Positions 1 through 8,807 of a DNA stretch of 64,000 nucleotides are shown piece by piece. The stretch's first letter is position 1, and every line of letters starts with the position of its first letter. Both the position numbers and the translations under genes were made by a program. The stretch lies in assembly GCF_049651805.1 (NCBI RefSeq), contig NZ_JBASCU010000005.1:31494-95493 (forward strand). The letters are read 5' to 3'. The stretch is from Pseudolysinimonas_A sp049651805 (GTDB lineage Bacteria; Actinomycetota; Actinomycetes; Actinomycetales; Microbacteriaceae). The notes under the pieces were generated by a model. The model made no database searches. It saw only the letters and a program-made list of their open reading frames with translations, and was not told where the DNA came from.

Positions 1-2
1 TT

Positions 3-2246
3 TCACGCGTCAACGGTGACCCGTCGCTGACGATCTCGATCACCAAGGCCGCCGCCGCGAACACCGTCGAGGTGTCGCACGTGATCCACGCCGCGCTTCC
101 GGCGCTCGCGGAAGCGCTCGGCGACGGCACCGAGTTCACCGCGGTCTTCGATCAGGCACCGTTCATCGAGCAGTCGATCGAGTCGCTCGCGACGGAGGGC
201 GTGCTCGGTCTCGTCTTCGCCGTGGTCGTCATCCTCATCTTCCTGCTGTCGATCCGCTCGACCCTGGTCACCGCCATCTCGATCCCGGCGTCGGTGCTCA
301 TCACCTTCATCGGAATGTGGGCGACCGGCTACTCGCTCAACGTGCTCACCCTCGGCGCGATCACGATCGCCATCGGCCGCGTCGTCGACGACTCGATCGT
401 CGTCATCGAGAACATCAAACGACACATGTCGCTGGGGGAAGAGAAGCTCACCGCGATCCGAAACGGAGTGCGCGAGGTCGCGACCGCCATCACCGCGTCG
501 ACGGCCACCACGGTTGCCGTGTTCCTGCCGATCGCCCTCGTCAGCGACGTGACCGGGGAGCTGTTCCGGCCGTTCGCGCTGACGGTGACGATTGCTCTCG
601 TCGCGTCGCTGCTCGTGTCGCTCACGATCGTGCCGGTGCTCGCGTACTGGTTCTTGAAGGCGCCCAAGCCCGGGTCGATCGTGACGGAGGCCGACGAGCT
701 CGACAAGCCCACCCGGCTGCAGCGCGCCTACCTGCCCGCCCTCGACTGGACACTGCGGCACCCGGTCGTCACGCTCTCGGCGGCGGCCGTCGTGCTCGTC
801 GGCACCGCCGGGCTTTACACGCTCGTGCCGACGAACTTCGTGTCGGACTCCGGGCAGAACACGATGACGGTCACTCAGACGCTGCCAGCCGGATCCAACC
901 TCGATCGGGTCGACGAAGCCGCGCAGGAGGTCGAGCAGACGCTGCTCGATATCGACGGCATCGACGTCGTGCAGGTGTCGATCGGCAGCGATGGCGGCTC
1001 GATCCGCTCGTTCTTCGGCGGTGGCGCCGACGCGACCTTCTCGATCACCACCGACGCCTCCGCCGATCAGGAAGAGCTGCGGCGCACCGTCACGGCGCAG
1101 CTCGACGATCTCGACGGCGTGGGTGACGTGTCGGTGGGCTCGGGCGGCGGTGGCTTCTCGAACGACGTGACGATCGACCTGCGGGCGGCCGACGCGGACG
1201 TGCTCGCCGAGGCGACCGCGTCGCTGCTCGGCGACGTGCAGGAACTCGAGGTCACGACGCAGGCGGAGTCGAACCTCGCGGTGACGCAGCCCTATCTCGC
1301 GATCGTCGTGGATCGGAAGACCGCTGCCGAGTACGGGCTCTCGGAGATCGCGGTGGGCGGCATCGTCGCCAACTCGATGCTGCCTGCAGCGGTGGGAGAG
1401 GTGACGATCGACGCCACCGTGCTCTCGGTCTACGTCACCGACCCGAACGCGCCGGTCACGCTTCAGGAACTGCGGGACTTCGAGATCCCGACGTCACGCG
1501 GGCTCGTCGCGCTTTCGGAGCTCGCGAGCATCGAAGAGGTCGACGCCCCCGCGCAGATCTCGACCGAGCGCGGCATCCGCACGGCCACGATCACGATCAC
1601 GCCCTCGACGCCCAACCTCGCCGCGGTCACCCCCGCGCTCGAGCAGGCGATTCTGGATGCCGACCTGCCCGACGGTGTCTCGGCGTCGGTGGGCGGAGTG
1701 GCGGCCGACCAGGCGGAGGGCTTCGGCCAGCTCTACCTGGCGCTGCTCGCCGCCATCCTCATCGTCTACACGATCATGGTCGCGACGTTCCGCTCGCTGC
1801 GCCAGCCGTTGCTGTTGCTCGTGTCGATCCCATTCGCGGCGACCGGCGCCTTCCTGCTGCAGCTGGTCTCCGGCATCCCGTTCGGTGCAGCGTCGATCAT
1901 CGGACTGCTCATGCTGGTCGGCATCGTCGTCACCAACGCGATCGTGCTCATCGACCTCGTCAATCAGTACCGCGAGCGTGGGATGAACGTGCGCGATGCC
2001 TTGCGGCACGGCGGCGCCCGGCGACTGCGCCCCATCCTGATGACGGCGCTCGCGACGATCGGCGCGTTGTTCTTTCTGACGATCGGGGTGACGGGGCAGG
2101 GCGGATTCATCTCGCAGCCGCTCGGGCTCGTGGTGACCGGCGGCCTGATCTCGTCGACGGTGCTGACGCTGCTCGTGCTTCCCGCTCTCTACTCGCTCGT
2201 CGAGGGCGCCCGGGAACGCCGCGAGGCCAAGCGCGCTCTGTCCTGA
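3..2246 (+). CDS. RND-family efflux transporter permease, 5'-truncated by the window edge
   Basis: This is the C-terminal ~748 residues of a proton-driven RND (AcrB/SwrC-type) export pump in the cytoplasmic membrane. The open frame runs to the left edge without a start, and the residues before the first ATG (position 72) continue the periplasmic porter domain, so the true start lies outside the window. Helices TM2-TM4 follow at about residues 60-150. The proton-relay aspartate pair is visible as AIGRVVDDSIVVIEN. A second porter domain and helices TM8-TM12 follow, with the conserved RRLRPILMTALATIGA near the end. Full-length homologues have about 1000-1060 residues, so roughly a quarter to a third is missing. 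The substrate cannot be read from the sequence; any partner genes would lie upstream. Confidence 0.93.
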   Translation, partial: SRVNGDPSLTISITKAAAANTVEVSHVIHAALPALAEALGDGTEFTAVFDQAPFIEQSIESLATEGVLGLVFAVVVILIFLLSIRSTLVTAISIPASVLITFIGMWATGYSLNVLTLGAITIAIGRVVDDSIVVIENIKRHMSLGEEKLTAIRNGVREVATAITASTATTVAVFLPIALVSDVTGELFRPFALTVTIALVASLLVSLTIVPVLAYWFLKAPKPGSIVTEADELDKPTRLQRAYLPALDWTLRHPVVTLSAAAVVLVGTAGLYTLVPTNFVSDSGQNTMTVTQTLPAGSNLDRVDEAAQEVEQTLLDIDGIDVVQVSIGSDGGSIRSFFGGGADATFSITTDASADQEELRRTVTAQLDDLDGVGDVSVGSGGGGFSNDVTIDLRAADADVLAEATASLLGDVQELEVTTQAESNLAVTQPYLAIVVDRKTAAEYGLSEIAVGGIVANSMLPAAVGEVTIDATVLSVYVTDPNAPVTLQELRDFEIPTSRGLVALSELASIEEVDAPAQISTERGIRTATITITPSTPNLAAVTPALEQAILDADLPDGVSASVGGVAADQAEGFGQLYLALLAAILIVYTIMVATFRSLRQPLLLLVSIPFAATGAFLLQLVSGIPFGAASIIGLLMLVGIVVTNAIVLIDLVNQYRERGMNVRDALRHGGARRLRPILMTALATIGALFFLTIGVTGQGGFISQPLGLVVTGGLISSTVLTLLVLPALYSLVEGARERREAKRALS

Positions 2247-2265
2247 CCCTCCTCGGCCCGCCCAC

Positions 2266-2325
2266 TGCACCGATTTGCGCCGAGCGCGCGGGATGAAGCA
2301 ATTGCGCTCGACGCAAATCGATGCA
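2266..2325. terminator. Long hairpin between convergent genes (likely bidirectional terminator)
   Basis: Two 22-nt arms (2266-2287 and 2304-2325) are complementary except at two positions, with a 16-nt loop. The hairpin lies between the ends of the RND gene and the convergent esterase gene. There is no U-tract on either side, as is common for actinobacterial terminators. The terminator role is inferred from position and stem length. Confidence 0.7.
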
Positions 2326-2332
2326 CTCGAGA

Positions 2333-3268
2333 TCAGTCGTCGGCGGGTGGGGCCGGCAGACCGAGGGTGCGGGCGTAGAAGGCGAGGATGCGCGACTTGA
2401 GGTCGTCGTCGAGCAGCGCGATCGAGTGCAGGGTGCCGTCGGCGACGAGGAACTCGACGTCGATGCCTTCGGCTCTCAGGTCTTCGACGAAGTGCTCCGA
2501 CTGGTCGAGCGGGATCTTCTCGGTGGTCGAGTGGGCGATGAAGAACGGCGGATCGCTGTCGTCGATGTGGGCGTTCGGTGACGCGGGCTCGGCGGTGGCG
2601 CAGTCCGCGAAGTTGTCGCAGCCGAGGTACTCGAGTTGCAGGGGTGCGAAATCGTCGGTGAGGTCGACCCCCGTCAGGTCAATCGGACCGCTTAGGTCGA
2701 CGACGGCGGCGACCCGCGGTCCGATGCCGAGGTCACCGCTGCCCGAGGTGCCGAGCAGTGCCGCGAGATTGCCTCCGGCTGAGCCGCCGAAGACTCCGAT
2801 GCGGGCGGGATCGGTGCCGAAGCGCTCGGCCCGCTCGTCATCCCGCAACCAGGTCACCGCGGTCTGCAGGTCGTCGAACCCGGCGGGGAAGACCCACTCC
2901 GGCGCGAGCCGGTAGTTCACCGAGAACGCCGGGTATCCGGCGGCGGCGAGCCAGGTGCAGACGGCCCGCCACCCGACGCTGTCTTTCGTGCCCTCGCGCC
3001 AGCTTCCGCCGTGGATGACGAGGATGCCGGGCACCGGCTCCGCATCGACGGCGCGGTCGGGCGGCAGGCAGGCGTCCAACAGCAGGGGCACCCCGCCCGC
3101 GACGCCGTACTCGAGGTCGTCGAGCACCGTCACGTTCGGGTCGGTCGCGAGATCGGTACCGACGGCGTCGATCTGTGGGTCGATGCTTCCGGCATCCGCC
3201 CCGGTCGGTCCGCATGCGGCCAGCGCGAGCGCGGCGACCGCCACCGGGATGCCGACAGCCACACGCAT
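2333..3268 (-). CDS. Lipoprotein alpha/beta hydrolase (carboxylesterase/HSL-like)
   Basis: 311 residues. The N-terminus is a lipoprotein signal with lipobox ALAAC near residue 19, so the enzyme should be anchored on the outer face of the membrane. The oxyanion-hole HGG motif is visible in VIHGGSW, the nucleophile elbow in FGGSAGGN, and a catalytic His candidate in DGTLHS near the C-terminus, matching the HSL/BD-FAE esterase fold. It probably hydrolyses an ester or acyl group; the substrate is not known. It is convergent with the RND gene and divergent from the helicase gene. Confidence 0.85.
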   Translation of the reverse strand: MRVAVGIPVAVAALALAACGPTGADAGSIDPQIDAVGTDLATDPNVTVLDDLEYGVAGGVPLLLDACLPPDRAVDAEPVPGILVIHGGSWREGTKDSVGWRAVCTWLAAAGYPAFSVNYRLAPEWVFPAGFDDLQTAVTWLRDDERAERFGTDPARIGVFGGSAGGNLAALLGTSGSGDLGIGPRVAAVVDLSGPIDLTGVDLTDDFAPLQLEYLGCDNFADCATAEPASPNAHIDDSDPPFFIAHSTTEKIPLDQSEHFVEDLRAEGIDVEFLVADGTLHSIALLDDDLKSRILAFYARTLGLPAPPADD

Positions 3269-3292
3269 CCCGGAAGCCTAAGCGACCCGGCT

Positions 3293-3346
3293 ATCTGCCC
3301 GAGAAGGCCCCTTGCGCACGCGCTGAAGGGGCCATGTCGGGCAAAT
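3293..3346. promoter_or_regulatory. Large dyad in the esterase-helicase divergent region
   Basis: Arms 3293-3313 and 3326-3346 (21 nt each) match as inverted repeats at 17 or more positions, including perfect GGCCCCTT/AAGGGGCC and TGCCCGA/TCGGGCA blocks, around a 12-nt loop. It lies 25 bp from the esterase start and about 220 bp before the helicase start. It could be an operator for the esterase or a structured element in the helicase leader; neither role is shown directly. Confidence 0.5.
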
Positions 3347-3568
3347 GGCCGTTCTTCACGGGCGGGATGCTGTATCGTCGGTGCGTCGGCTCTCGACACG
3401 CGCCTCAGGCGCGAAAGCAAGACTGTCAGTCGAGCGGGCCGGATCGTGACTCAGTCGAGGCACGAGGAATCCATTCAGGAAAACGGCCCCGGTCTACGTA
3501 TGCCCGGGTTCTCGGCGGGTGCTTCGGCGCGCGTCGCACGCTGAACACCGAGTATCGAAAGAACCAGA
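3347..3568 (+). promoter_or_regulatory. Long 5' leader of the DEAD-box helicase gene
   Basis: No credible gene is present here. The stretch holds a small GCGCC-TCA-GGCGC hairpin at 3400-3412, preceded by a sequence resembling one half of the hairpin repeats found at 27.6 and 36.8 kb. The ribosome site just before 3569 is a weak GAAAG. Long leaders are usual for cold-shock RNA helicase genes, so autoregulation through the leader is plausible but not demonstrated. Confidence 0.35.
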
Positions 3569-5479
3569 ATGCCCACGAACAAGAAGGGCGCGCCCGTGCG
3601 CGCCGGCAACAAGAACGCCACCGGCGGAGCCAAGAAGGCCCGCTGGAGCACCGAGCAGCGCGCCGCGCAGGGCAAGTCGCCCGTGCGGCCGCGCGGCACC
3701 GCACCGCGACCGGTGCGCGAGCGTCAGGCCGACTCCTCGGAGCGGCGCGACAACGTCGAACGCGGTCAGTCGACCCGCCCCAACTGGGAACCGCGCGACA
3801 AGGCGCCCCGCACGGGTGACCGGTTCGACCGTTCCGCTCGTCCGGCGCGCGAGGGCTACGCCCCGCGTACCGACCGTGCACCGCGCGACGACCGCGGCTA
3901 CGCGCCCCGTACCGAGCGCCCCGCCCGCGACGGTTACGCGCCCCGCACCGAACGCCCGACCCGCGACTACGCGCCCCGCACCGACCGTGCTCCCCGTGAC
4001 GACCGCGGCTACGCGCCGCGTACCGAGCGTCCGGCCCGCGAGGGCTATGCCCCGCGTACCGAGCGTCCCGCCGGCGACGGCTACGCCCCGCGTACCGAGC
4101 GCCCGCGCTACGACCGCGACGCCGCCCCTCGGAGCGAGCGTCCGGCCCGCGACGCGTACCAGCCCCGCAACCGCGACGGCGCTGAGTCTCGCAACTACGT
4201 GCCCCGCGAGCGCTTCGACCGCGACCGCACCGAGCGTCCGGCCGCCCACCACGCTGAGGATGTCGTGCTCGCCCGCCTCGAGGCGCAGGCCGTCGACGCG
4301 ACCGACATGCAGAGCAGCGGTTTCGGCGAACTCGGTCTCGGCCAGAACCTGGTGCGTGTGCTCGCCGAACTCGGCGCCGATACCCCGTTCCCGATCCAGG
4401 CCGCAACGATCCCGTCGGTGCTCGAGGGTCGCGACGTTCTCGGCCGCGGCAAGACCGGCTCCGGTAAGACGATCGCCTTCGGTGCTCCGCTTGTGGAGCG
4501 CCTCCTGCAGTCGCAGAAGGGCTCGACCGAACGGCGCAAGCCGGGCCGTGCCCCGCGCGCGCTGATCCTCGCGCCGACCCGCGAACTCGCCCTGCAGATC
4601 GACCGCACCATCCAGCCGCTCGCCCAGAGCGTCGGGCTGTTCACCACGCAGATCTACGGCGGCGTGCCCTACGCCCGCCAGACCGGCGCGATCTCGCGCG
4701 GCGTCGACATCATCATCGGCACCCCGGGCCGCATCGGCGACCTCGTGTCGCAGGGCCGGCTCGACCTCTCGCAGGTCGTCATCACGGTTCTCGATGAGGC
4801 CGACCACATGTGTGAGCTCGGGTTCCTCGAGCCCGTGCGCGAGCTGTTGCAGCGCACGAGCGACGGTGGCCAGAAGCTGCTCTACTCGGCGACGCTCGAC
4901 TCCGGTGTCGCGTCGCTCGTCGAGGAGTTCCTCGTCGACCCGGCCGTCTACGAGATCTCCGGTGAAGACCAGGCCTCGAGCGACATCCGCCACGTGGCGT
5001 TCCTGCTCGAGCAGCGTGACAAGCAAGACGTGCTGATCGAGCTAGCCGCCGGGCCCGGCAAGAAGCTGGTCTTCGCGCGCACCCGCGCGTTCGCCGAGCA
5101 GCTCGCCGACCTCCTCGACGAGGCCGGCATCCGCGCCGAGTCGATCCACGGCGACCTCAACCAGTCACGCCGCACCCGGGCGCTCGAGAAGTTCACGAGC
5201 GGTCGCGTCACGGTGCTCGTCGCCACGGATGTCGCCGCCCGCGGCATTCACGTCGACGACATCGAACTCGTCATCCAGGCCGACGCGCCCGACGAGTACA
5301 AGGCGTACCTGCACCGTTCGGGCCGCACCGGCCGCGCCGGCAAGGAGGGCACCGTCGTGACCCTCGTGCCGCGCAACCGTCGTCGCAAGACCGAGGATCT
5401 GCTCGCTCGCGCCGAGATCACTCCCGAGTGGATTCCGGTGCGCCCCGGCGACCAGGCGATCGCCGACCTCGCCGGCTGA
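3569..5479 (+). CDS. DEAD-box ATP-dependent RNA helicase with repetitive N-terminal extension
   Basis: 636 residues. The helicase core shows GKTGSGKT (motif I, ~294), PTRELALQI (Ia), GTPGRI (Ib), LDEADHM (II, ~408), SAT (III, ~439), TDVAARGIHVDD (V) and HRSGRTGRAG (VI, ~582). It unwinds structured RNA in ribosome assembly or mRNA turnover. The first ~245 residues are arginine-rich and disordered, with seven YAPRT[ED]R repeats and three decayed units (about residues 90-215). In most bacterial relatives the basic tail is C-terminal, so an N-terminal RNA-binding repeat tract is unusual. The start was chosen at the first ATG of the frame, where the basic tract begins. Confidence 0.93.
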   Translation: MPTNKKGAPVRAGNKNATGGAKKARWSTEQRAAQGKSPVRPRGTAPRPVRERQADSSERRDNVERGQSTRPNWEPRDKAPRTGDRFDRSARPAREGYAPRTDRAPRDDRGYAPRTERPARDGYAPRTERPTRDYAPRTDRAPRDDRGYAPRTERPAREGYAPRTERPAGDGYAPRTERPRYDRDAAPRSERPARDAYQPRNRDGAESRNYVPRERFDRDRTERPAAHHAEDVVLARLEAQAVDATDMQSSGFGELGLGQNLVRVLAELGADTPFPIQAATIPSVLEGRDVLGRGKTGSGKTIAFGAPLVERLLQSQKGSTERRKPGRAPRALILAPTRELALQIDRTIQPLAQSVGLFTTQIYGGVPYARQTGAISRGVDIIIGTPGRIGDLVSQGRLDLSQVVITVLDEADHMCELGFLEPVRELLQRTSDGGQKLLYSATLDSGVASLVEEFLVDPAVYEISGEDQASSDIRHVAFLLEQRDKQDVLIELAAGPGKKLVFARTRAFAEQLADLLDEAGIRAESIHGDLNQSRRTRALEKFTSGRVTVLVATDVAARGIHVDDIELVIQADAPDEYKAYLHRSGRTGRAGKEGTVVTLVPRNRRRKTEDLLARAEITPEWIPVRPGDQAIADLAG

Positions 5480-5505
5480 CGCGCGAGCGGCTGACGCGCG
5501 AGCGG
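5476..5505 (+). repeat. 15-bp tandem duplication over the helicase stop codon
   Basis: CTGACGCGCGAGCGG occurs twice head to tail (5476-5490, 5491-5505) and is followed by a further CTGA. The first unit contains the helicase stop codon, so the duplication adds a second TGA just downstream. It is probably simple replication slippage. Confidence 0.8.
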
Positions 5506-5563
5506 CTGAGCATCCGTCGAAAGGCGGAGGCGGTCGGCGCGGGGATGATGTGAGGCTGGAGGC

Positions 5564-6793
5564 ATGACCGCCGCCTCCGTCACTCCCCGCCCGGCCGCAC
5601 TCACCGGACGGGTCGTCGCGCCCGACCTCGCGCGCGGCGTGATGCTGTTGTTCATCGTCGTCGCCAACGCACCCTTTTACCTGTGGGGCCAGCCATCGGG
5701 GCTGACGTCGGCGCATCCGCCGGGCGCCACCGGGCTCGACCTGGTGTGGCAGACGATCTCGATCATCGTCGTCGACGGTCGCTCGTACCCGATGTTCGCG
5801 TTCCTCTTCGGGTACGGCATCTGGCAGCTCTACCGGCGGCAGGCCGAAGCCGGCGTCGACCAGGCGACCGCACGCCGGCTGCTGCGCAAGCGTCACCTCT
5901 GGATGATCGCCTTCGGCGGGGTGCACGCCCTGCTGCTCTGGATGGGTGACGTCGTCGGTGCCTACGGCCTCGCGGGCCTCATCCTCGCCGCGATCTTCCT
6001 CGACCGTCGGGACTTCGCGCTCAAGCTCACCGCCGGCATCCTCGCGGGCCTCACCGCGATGTGGGCGCTCTCGGCTCTGGCCGCCGGACTTCTGTTGCCC
6101 GCGGTGCTTCCACCCGGCGCGTTCTCGATGCCGAGCGGTGAGGATGTCGACTTGCTGCGGTTTGCGCAGGCCGAAGACAACTACCTCATCGCGGCAGCGT
6201 TGCGCATCGGATTGTGGGTCGTGGTGACGGCGGCGCAGTTGTTGGGCTTCATCATCCCGATCGCCATCCTCATCGCCCTCGTCGCCGCCCGCGCGGGGGT
6301 GCTCGAGCAGCCCGAGAATCACCTGCCGCTGCTGCGCCGCGTCGCGATCGGCGGCATCGCCATCGCCTGGGGCACCGGCATCCTGGTCGCCCTCCAGAAC
6401 GCGGGACAGTTGCTGCCCGACGAGTACGGGTGGGCGTGGCTGGGGCTGAACACTCTCGCCGGCCTGTGCGGCGGCCTCGGATACGTCGCTGTCTTCGGGC
6501 TGATCGCCGCCCGGGTCCGCGAACGCCCGCCCGGCATCGTTCGGGGTGCGCTTCAGGCGCTCGGCAAGCGCTCTCTGTCGGGGTACCTCGCCCAGTCGGT
6601 GGTCTTCGCGCCGCTCATGAGCGCGTGGGGTTTCGGCCTCGGCACCCACCTGTCGAGCTGGTCGATCACGGTGATCGCCATCGCGACCTGGCTGGTGACC
6701 GTCGTGCTCGCCGCGCTCCTCGAGCGCGGCGGCAAGCGTGGCCCTGCCGAATGGGCGCTGCGGCGCCTCGTCTACCCGCGGGACGCTAGCTGA
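5564..6793 (+). CDS. DUF418 domain membrane protein
   Basis: 409 residues with about ten hydrophobic segments. The N-terminal part (APDLARGVMLLFIVVANAPF) is the typical opening of DUF418/YeiB-like proteins, and the C-terminal third carries the DUF418 signature region (LGKRSLSGYLAQSVVF). The family is related to membrane acyltransferase-like proteins, but its biochemical role is unknown. An 84-bp gap separates it from the helicase and the gene appears monocistronic; the next gene is convergent. Confidence 0.85.
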   Translation: MTAASVTPRPAALTGRVVAPDLARGVMLLFIVVANAPFYLWGQPSGLTSAHPPGATGLDLVWQTISIIVVDGRSYPMFAFLFGYGIWQLYRRQAEAGVDQATARRLLRKRHLWMIAFGGVHALLLWMGDVVGAYGLAGLILAAIFLDRRDFALKLTAGILAGLTAMWALSALAAGLLLPAVLPPGAFSMPSGEDVDLLRFAQAEDNYLIAAALRIGLWVVVTAAQLLGFIIPIAILIALVAARAGVLEQPENHLPLLRRVAIGGIAIAWGTGILVALQNAGQLLPDEYGWAWLGLNTLAGLCGGLGYVAVFGLIAARVRERPPGIVRGALQALGKRSLSGYLAQSVVFAPLMSAWGFGLGTHLSSWSITVIAIATWLVTVVLAALLERGGKRGPAEWALRRLVYPRDAS

Positions 6794-7088
6794 CCCGCAC
6801 CTCTTTCCAGAAGGCGACGTAGTTCGAGAAGTCGGCGCCGACGCGGTCGACCGCCGACGGGTACAGGCTGGGATACGACCACGCCCGGTCGGGCAAGGCC
6901 TGTCCGTCGACATCCACGGAGAAGTACTGACACGCGCCCTTCCACGGGCAGGTGTACGGGGTCGGCGAGGTGGTGAGAACCTCGTGCCGCACCGCCGACG
7001 GGGGAAAGTACACGTTTCCTTCGACTCGAACGATCTCGGATTCGGGAGCTTCGGCGATGACGACGCCGTTCAGTGTTGCGGAAGGCAT
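6786..7088 (-). CDS. DUF427 domain protein
   Basis: 100 residues, a full-length single DUF427 domain. The hallmark YTCPWKG and AWSYP motifs are present (about residues 45-52 and 68-72). The family is a small cytoplasmic beta-fold of unknown function. The 3' end overlaps the end of the convergent DUF418 gene by 8 bp, and the start is divergent from the flavodoxin-like gene. Confidence 0.88.
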   Translation of the reverse strand: MPSATLNGVVIAEAPESEIVRVEGNVYFPPSAVRHEVLTTSPTPYTCPWKGACQYFSVDVDGQALPDRAWSYPSLYPSAVDRVGADFSNYVAFWKEVRVS

Positions 7089-7150
7089 ATCGGGGGGAAC
7101 CTCTTGTCAAGACTCGGCATTCCCTGAGCACCTTCGGGTTGGCTGGCAAC

Positions 7151-7849
7151 ATGACGAGCTACGGCGACCTCTCGGCGCTCTACCTGAACTGCACGCTCAC
7201 CCGCAGCCCGCACCTCAGCAATACGCACGGACTCATGGATCGCACCATCGCGCTCGCCGAGAAGCAGGGGGTGGCGGTCGAATCGGTGCGCCTCGTCGAC
7301 TTCGACGTCGCGCCGGGCGTGCAACCCGACATGCGCGTGCAGGGGTGGGCAGCGGATGCCTGGCCCGACGAGCTCTGGCCGAAGGTTCGGGATGCCGACA
7401 TCCTCGTGATCGGCACGCCGATCTGGCTGGGCGAGGTGTCGTCGGTCTGTCGCCGTCTCATCGAGCGTCTCTACGCGATGACCGACGAGACCAACGCGGC
7501 GGGGCAGCCGGTGTTCTACGGCAAGGTCGCCGGGGCGATCGCGACGGGCAACGAGGACGGCGTGAAGAACGTGAACAGGCACCTGCTCTACGCCCTGCAA
7601 CACATCGGCTACACGATTCCCCCGGCGGCGGAGACCGGGTGGATCGGCGAGATCGGGCCGGGCCCGAGCTACCTCGACGACGACTCGGGCGGGCCGCAGA
7701 GCGACTACACGAATCGCACCGCCACCGCGATGACGTGGAATCTGTTGCACCTTGCGCGGCTCCTGAAGGATGCCGGTGGCATCCCGGCTGTCGGCAATGT
7801 CGCCGCCCGGTGGGAGGCTGGCGAGCGTTGGGGTTTCGACGCCGGGTGA
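7151..7849 (+). CDS. Flavodoxin-family NAD(P)H-dependent oxidoreductase
   Basis: 232 residues from ATG 7151. An upstream in-frame start at 7073 would overlap the divergent DUF427 start and add residues without family resemblance, so it was rejected. The Rossmann-like flavodoxin core has LYLNCTLTRSP (phosphate-binding loop, N-terminus) and LVIGTPIWLGEVS (flavin contact) with a later GYTIPPAAETGWIGE segment, as in NADPH-dependent FMN reductases of the flavodoxin fold. It probably binds FMN and reduces small electron acceptors; the physiological substrate is unknown. Confidence 0.82.
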   Translation: MTSYGDLSALYLNCTLTRSPHLSNTHGLMDRTIALAEKQGVAVESVRLVDFDVAPGVQPDMRVQGWAADAWPDELWPKVRDADILVIGTPIWLGEVSSVCRRLIERLYAMTDETNAAGQPVFYGKVAGAIATGNEDGVKNVNRHLLYALQHIGYTIPPAAETGWIGEIGPGPSYLDDDSGGPQSDYTNRTATAMTWNLLHLARLLKDAGGIPAVGNVAARWEAGERWGFDAG

Positions 7850-7907
7850 GGCAATCGGGGAATGGCACAGCGCGCCGAATAGTTCCGGAAGAGGGGAAGG
7901 AGCCCGC

Positions 7908-8807
7908 GTGATCGAATTTCGCAACGTGACGAAACGCTTCGGCGACGAGATCGCCGTCGACGACTTCAGCCTCGTGATCCCCCCGCGCCAGGTCACCGTG
8001 CTCGTCGGCTCGAGCGGCTCGGGCAAGACGACGCTCCTACGCATGATCAACCGCATGGTCGACCCGACCTCGGGCACGGTCGAGATCGACGGGGAAGATG
8101 TCGCCACCGTGTCGCCGGTCGCTCTGCGCCGCCGGATCGGCTACGTGATGCAGAGTTCGGGACTGCTCCCGCACCGCCGGGTGATCGACAACGTCGCAAC
8201 GGTGCCGCGGCTCACCGGCGTGCCGCGTGAGCAGGCGCACGCGCGGGCGCTCGAGCTGATGGATGTCGTGGGCCTCGACCGTGGGTTCGCGCAGCGCTAC
8301 CCCGCCGAGCTGTCCGGCGGTCAGCAGCAGCGCGTCGGCGTGGCGCGAGCACTCGCGGTGAAGCCCAACATCCTGCTCATGGACGAACCGTTCGGCGCCG
8401 TCGACCCGATCGTGCGGGCCGAGCTGCAGCAGGAGGTGCTGCGCATCCAGGACCAGACCGAGACGACGATCGTCTTCGTCACGCACGACATCGACGAGGC
8501 GTTCCTGCTCGGCGACCAGGTCGTGATCCTCGCCCAGGGTGGACGCATCGTGCAGCGCGGCACGCCCGAGGAGATCCTCGCGGCCCCGGCCGATGACTTC
8601 GTGGCGGCGTTCGTCGGCGCCGACCGCGGCAAGCGGCGGCTGACCGTTTCGACTCACTCGGGTCAGGGCGAAGACAAGGTGCTGGTGGATGCCGGGGGCT
8701 ACCCGGTCGGCGTCATCGCGGCGCCCGGGGGCAAGCTCGCCGTCGGAGATGCGAGCCCGAAATCCCGCAGCATCTCCAACAAGACCGACCAGGCGGGCGA
8801 CGCCTGA
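7908..8807 (+). CDS. Glycine betaine/carnitine/choline-type ABC transporter ATP-binding protein
   Basis: 299 residues from GTG 7908, chosen because a strong GAGGGGAAGGAG ribosome site precedes it; the longer open frame overlaps the flavodoxin gene. It has Walker A GSSGSGKT (~34), signature LSGGQQQRVGVARAL, Walker B ILLMDEPFGAVD and switch His in VFVTHDIDEA. It matches the OpuCA/ProV class. The C-terminal tail (about residues 240-299) retains only a fragment resembling one CBS motif (VLVDAGGYPVGVI), so the usual tandem CBS osmosensor seems reduced. It is the first gene of a four-gene importer operon. Confidence 0.92.
   Translation: MIEFRNVTKRFGDEIAVDDFSLVIPPRQVTVLVGSSGSGKTTLLRMINRMVDPTSGTVEIDGEDVATVSPVALRRRIGYVMQSSGLLPHRRVIDNVATVPRLTGVPREQAHARALELMDVVGLDRGFAQRYPAELSGGQQQRVGVARALAVKPNILLMDEPFGAVDPIVRAELQQEVLRIQDQTETTIVFVTHDIDEAFLLGDQVVILAQGGRIVQRGTPEEILAAPADDFVAAFVGADRGKRRLTVSTHSGQGEDKVLVDAGGYPVGVIAAPGGKLAVGDASPKSRSISNKTDQAGDA

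Noticed and set aside
3..761. Long minus-strand open frame opposite the RND gene
   Set aside because: It is a G+C-driven shadow: Arg/Asp/His-rich composition, no family resemblance, no ribosome site. Similar shadows oppose the helicase, clpC, ftsH and surface-protein genes.
3841..4140. Regular repeats that could suggest a CRISPR array
   Set aside because: They are in-frame coding repeats of YAPRT[ED]R units with no spacers.
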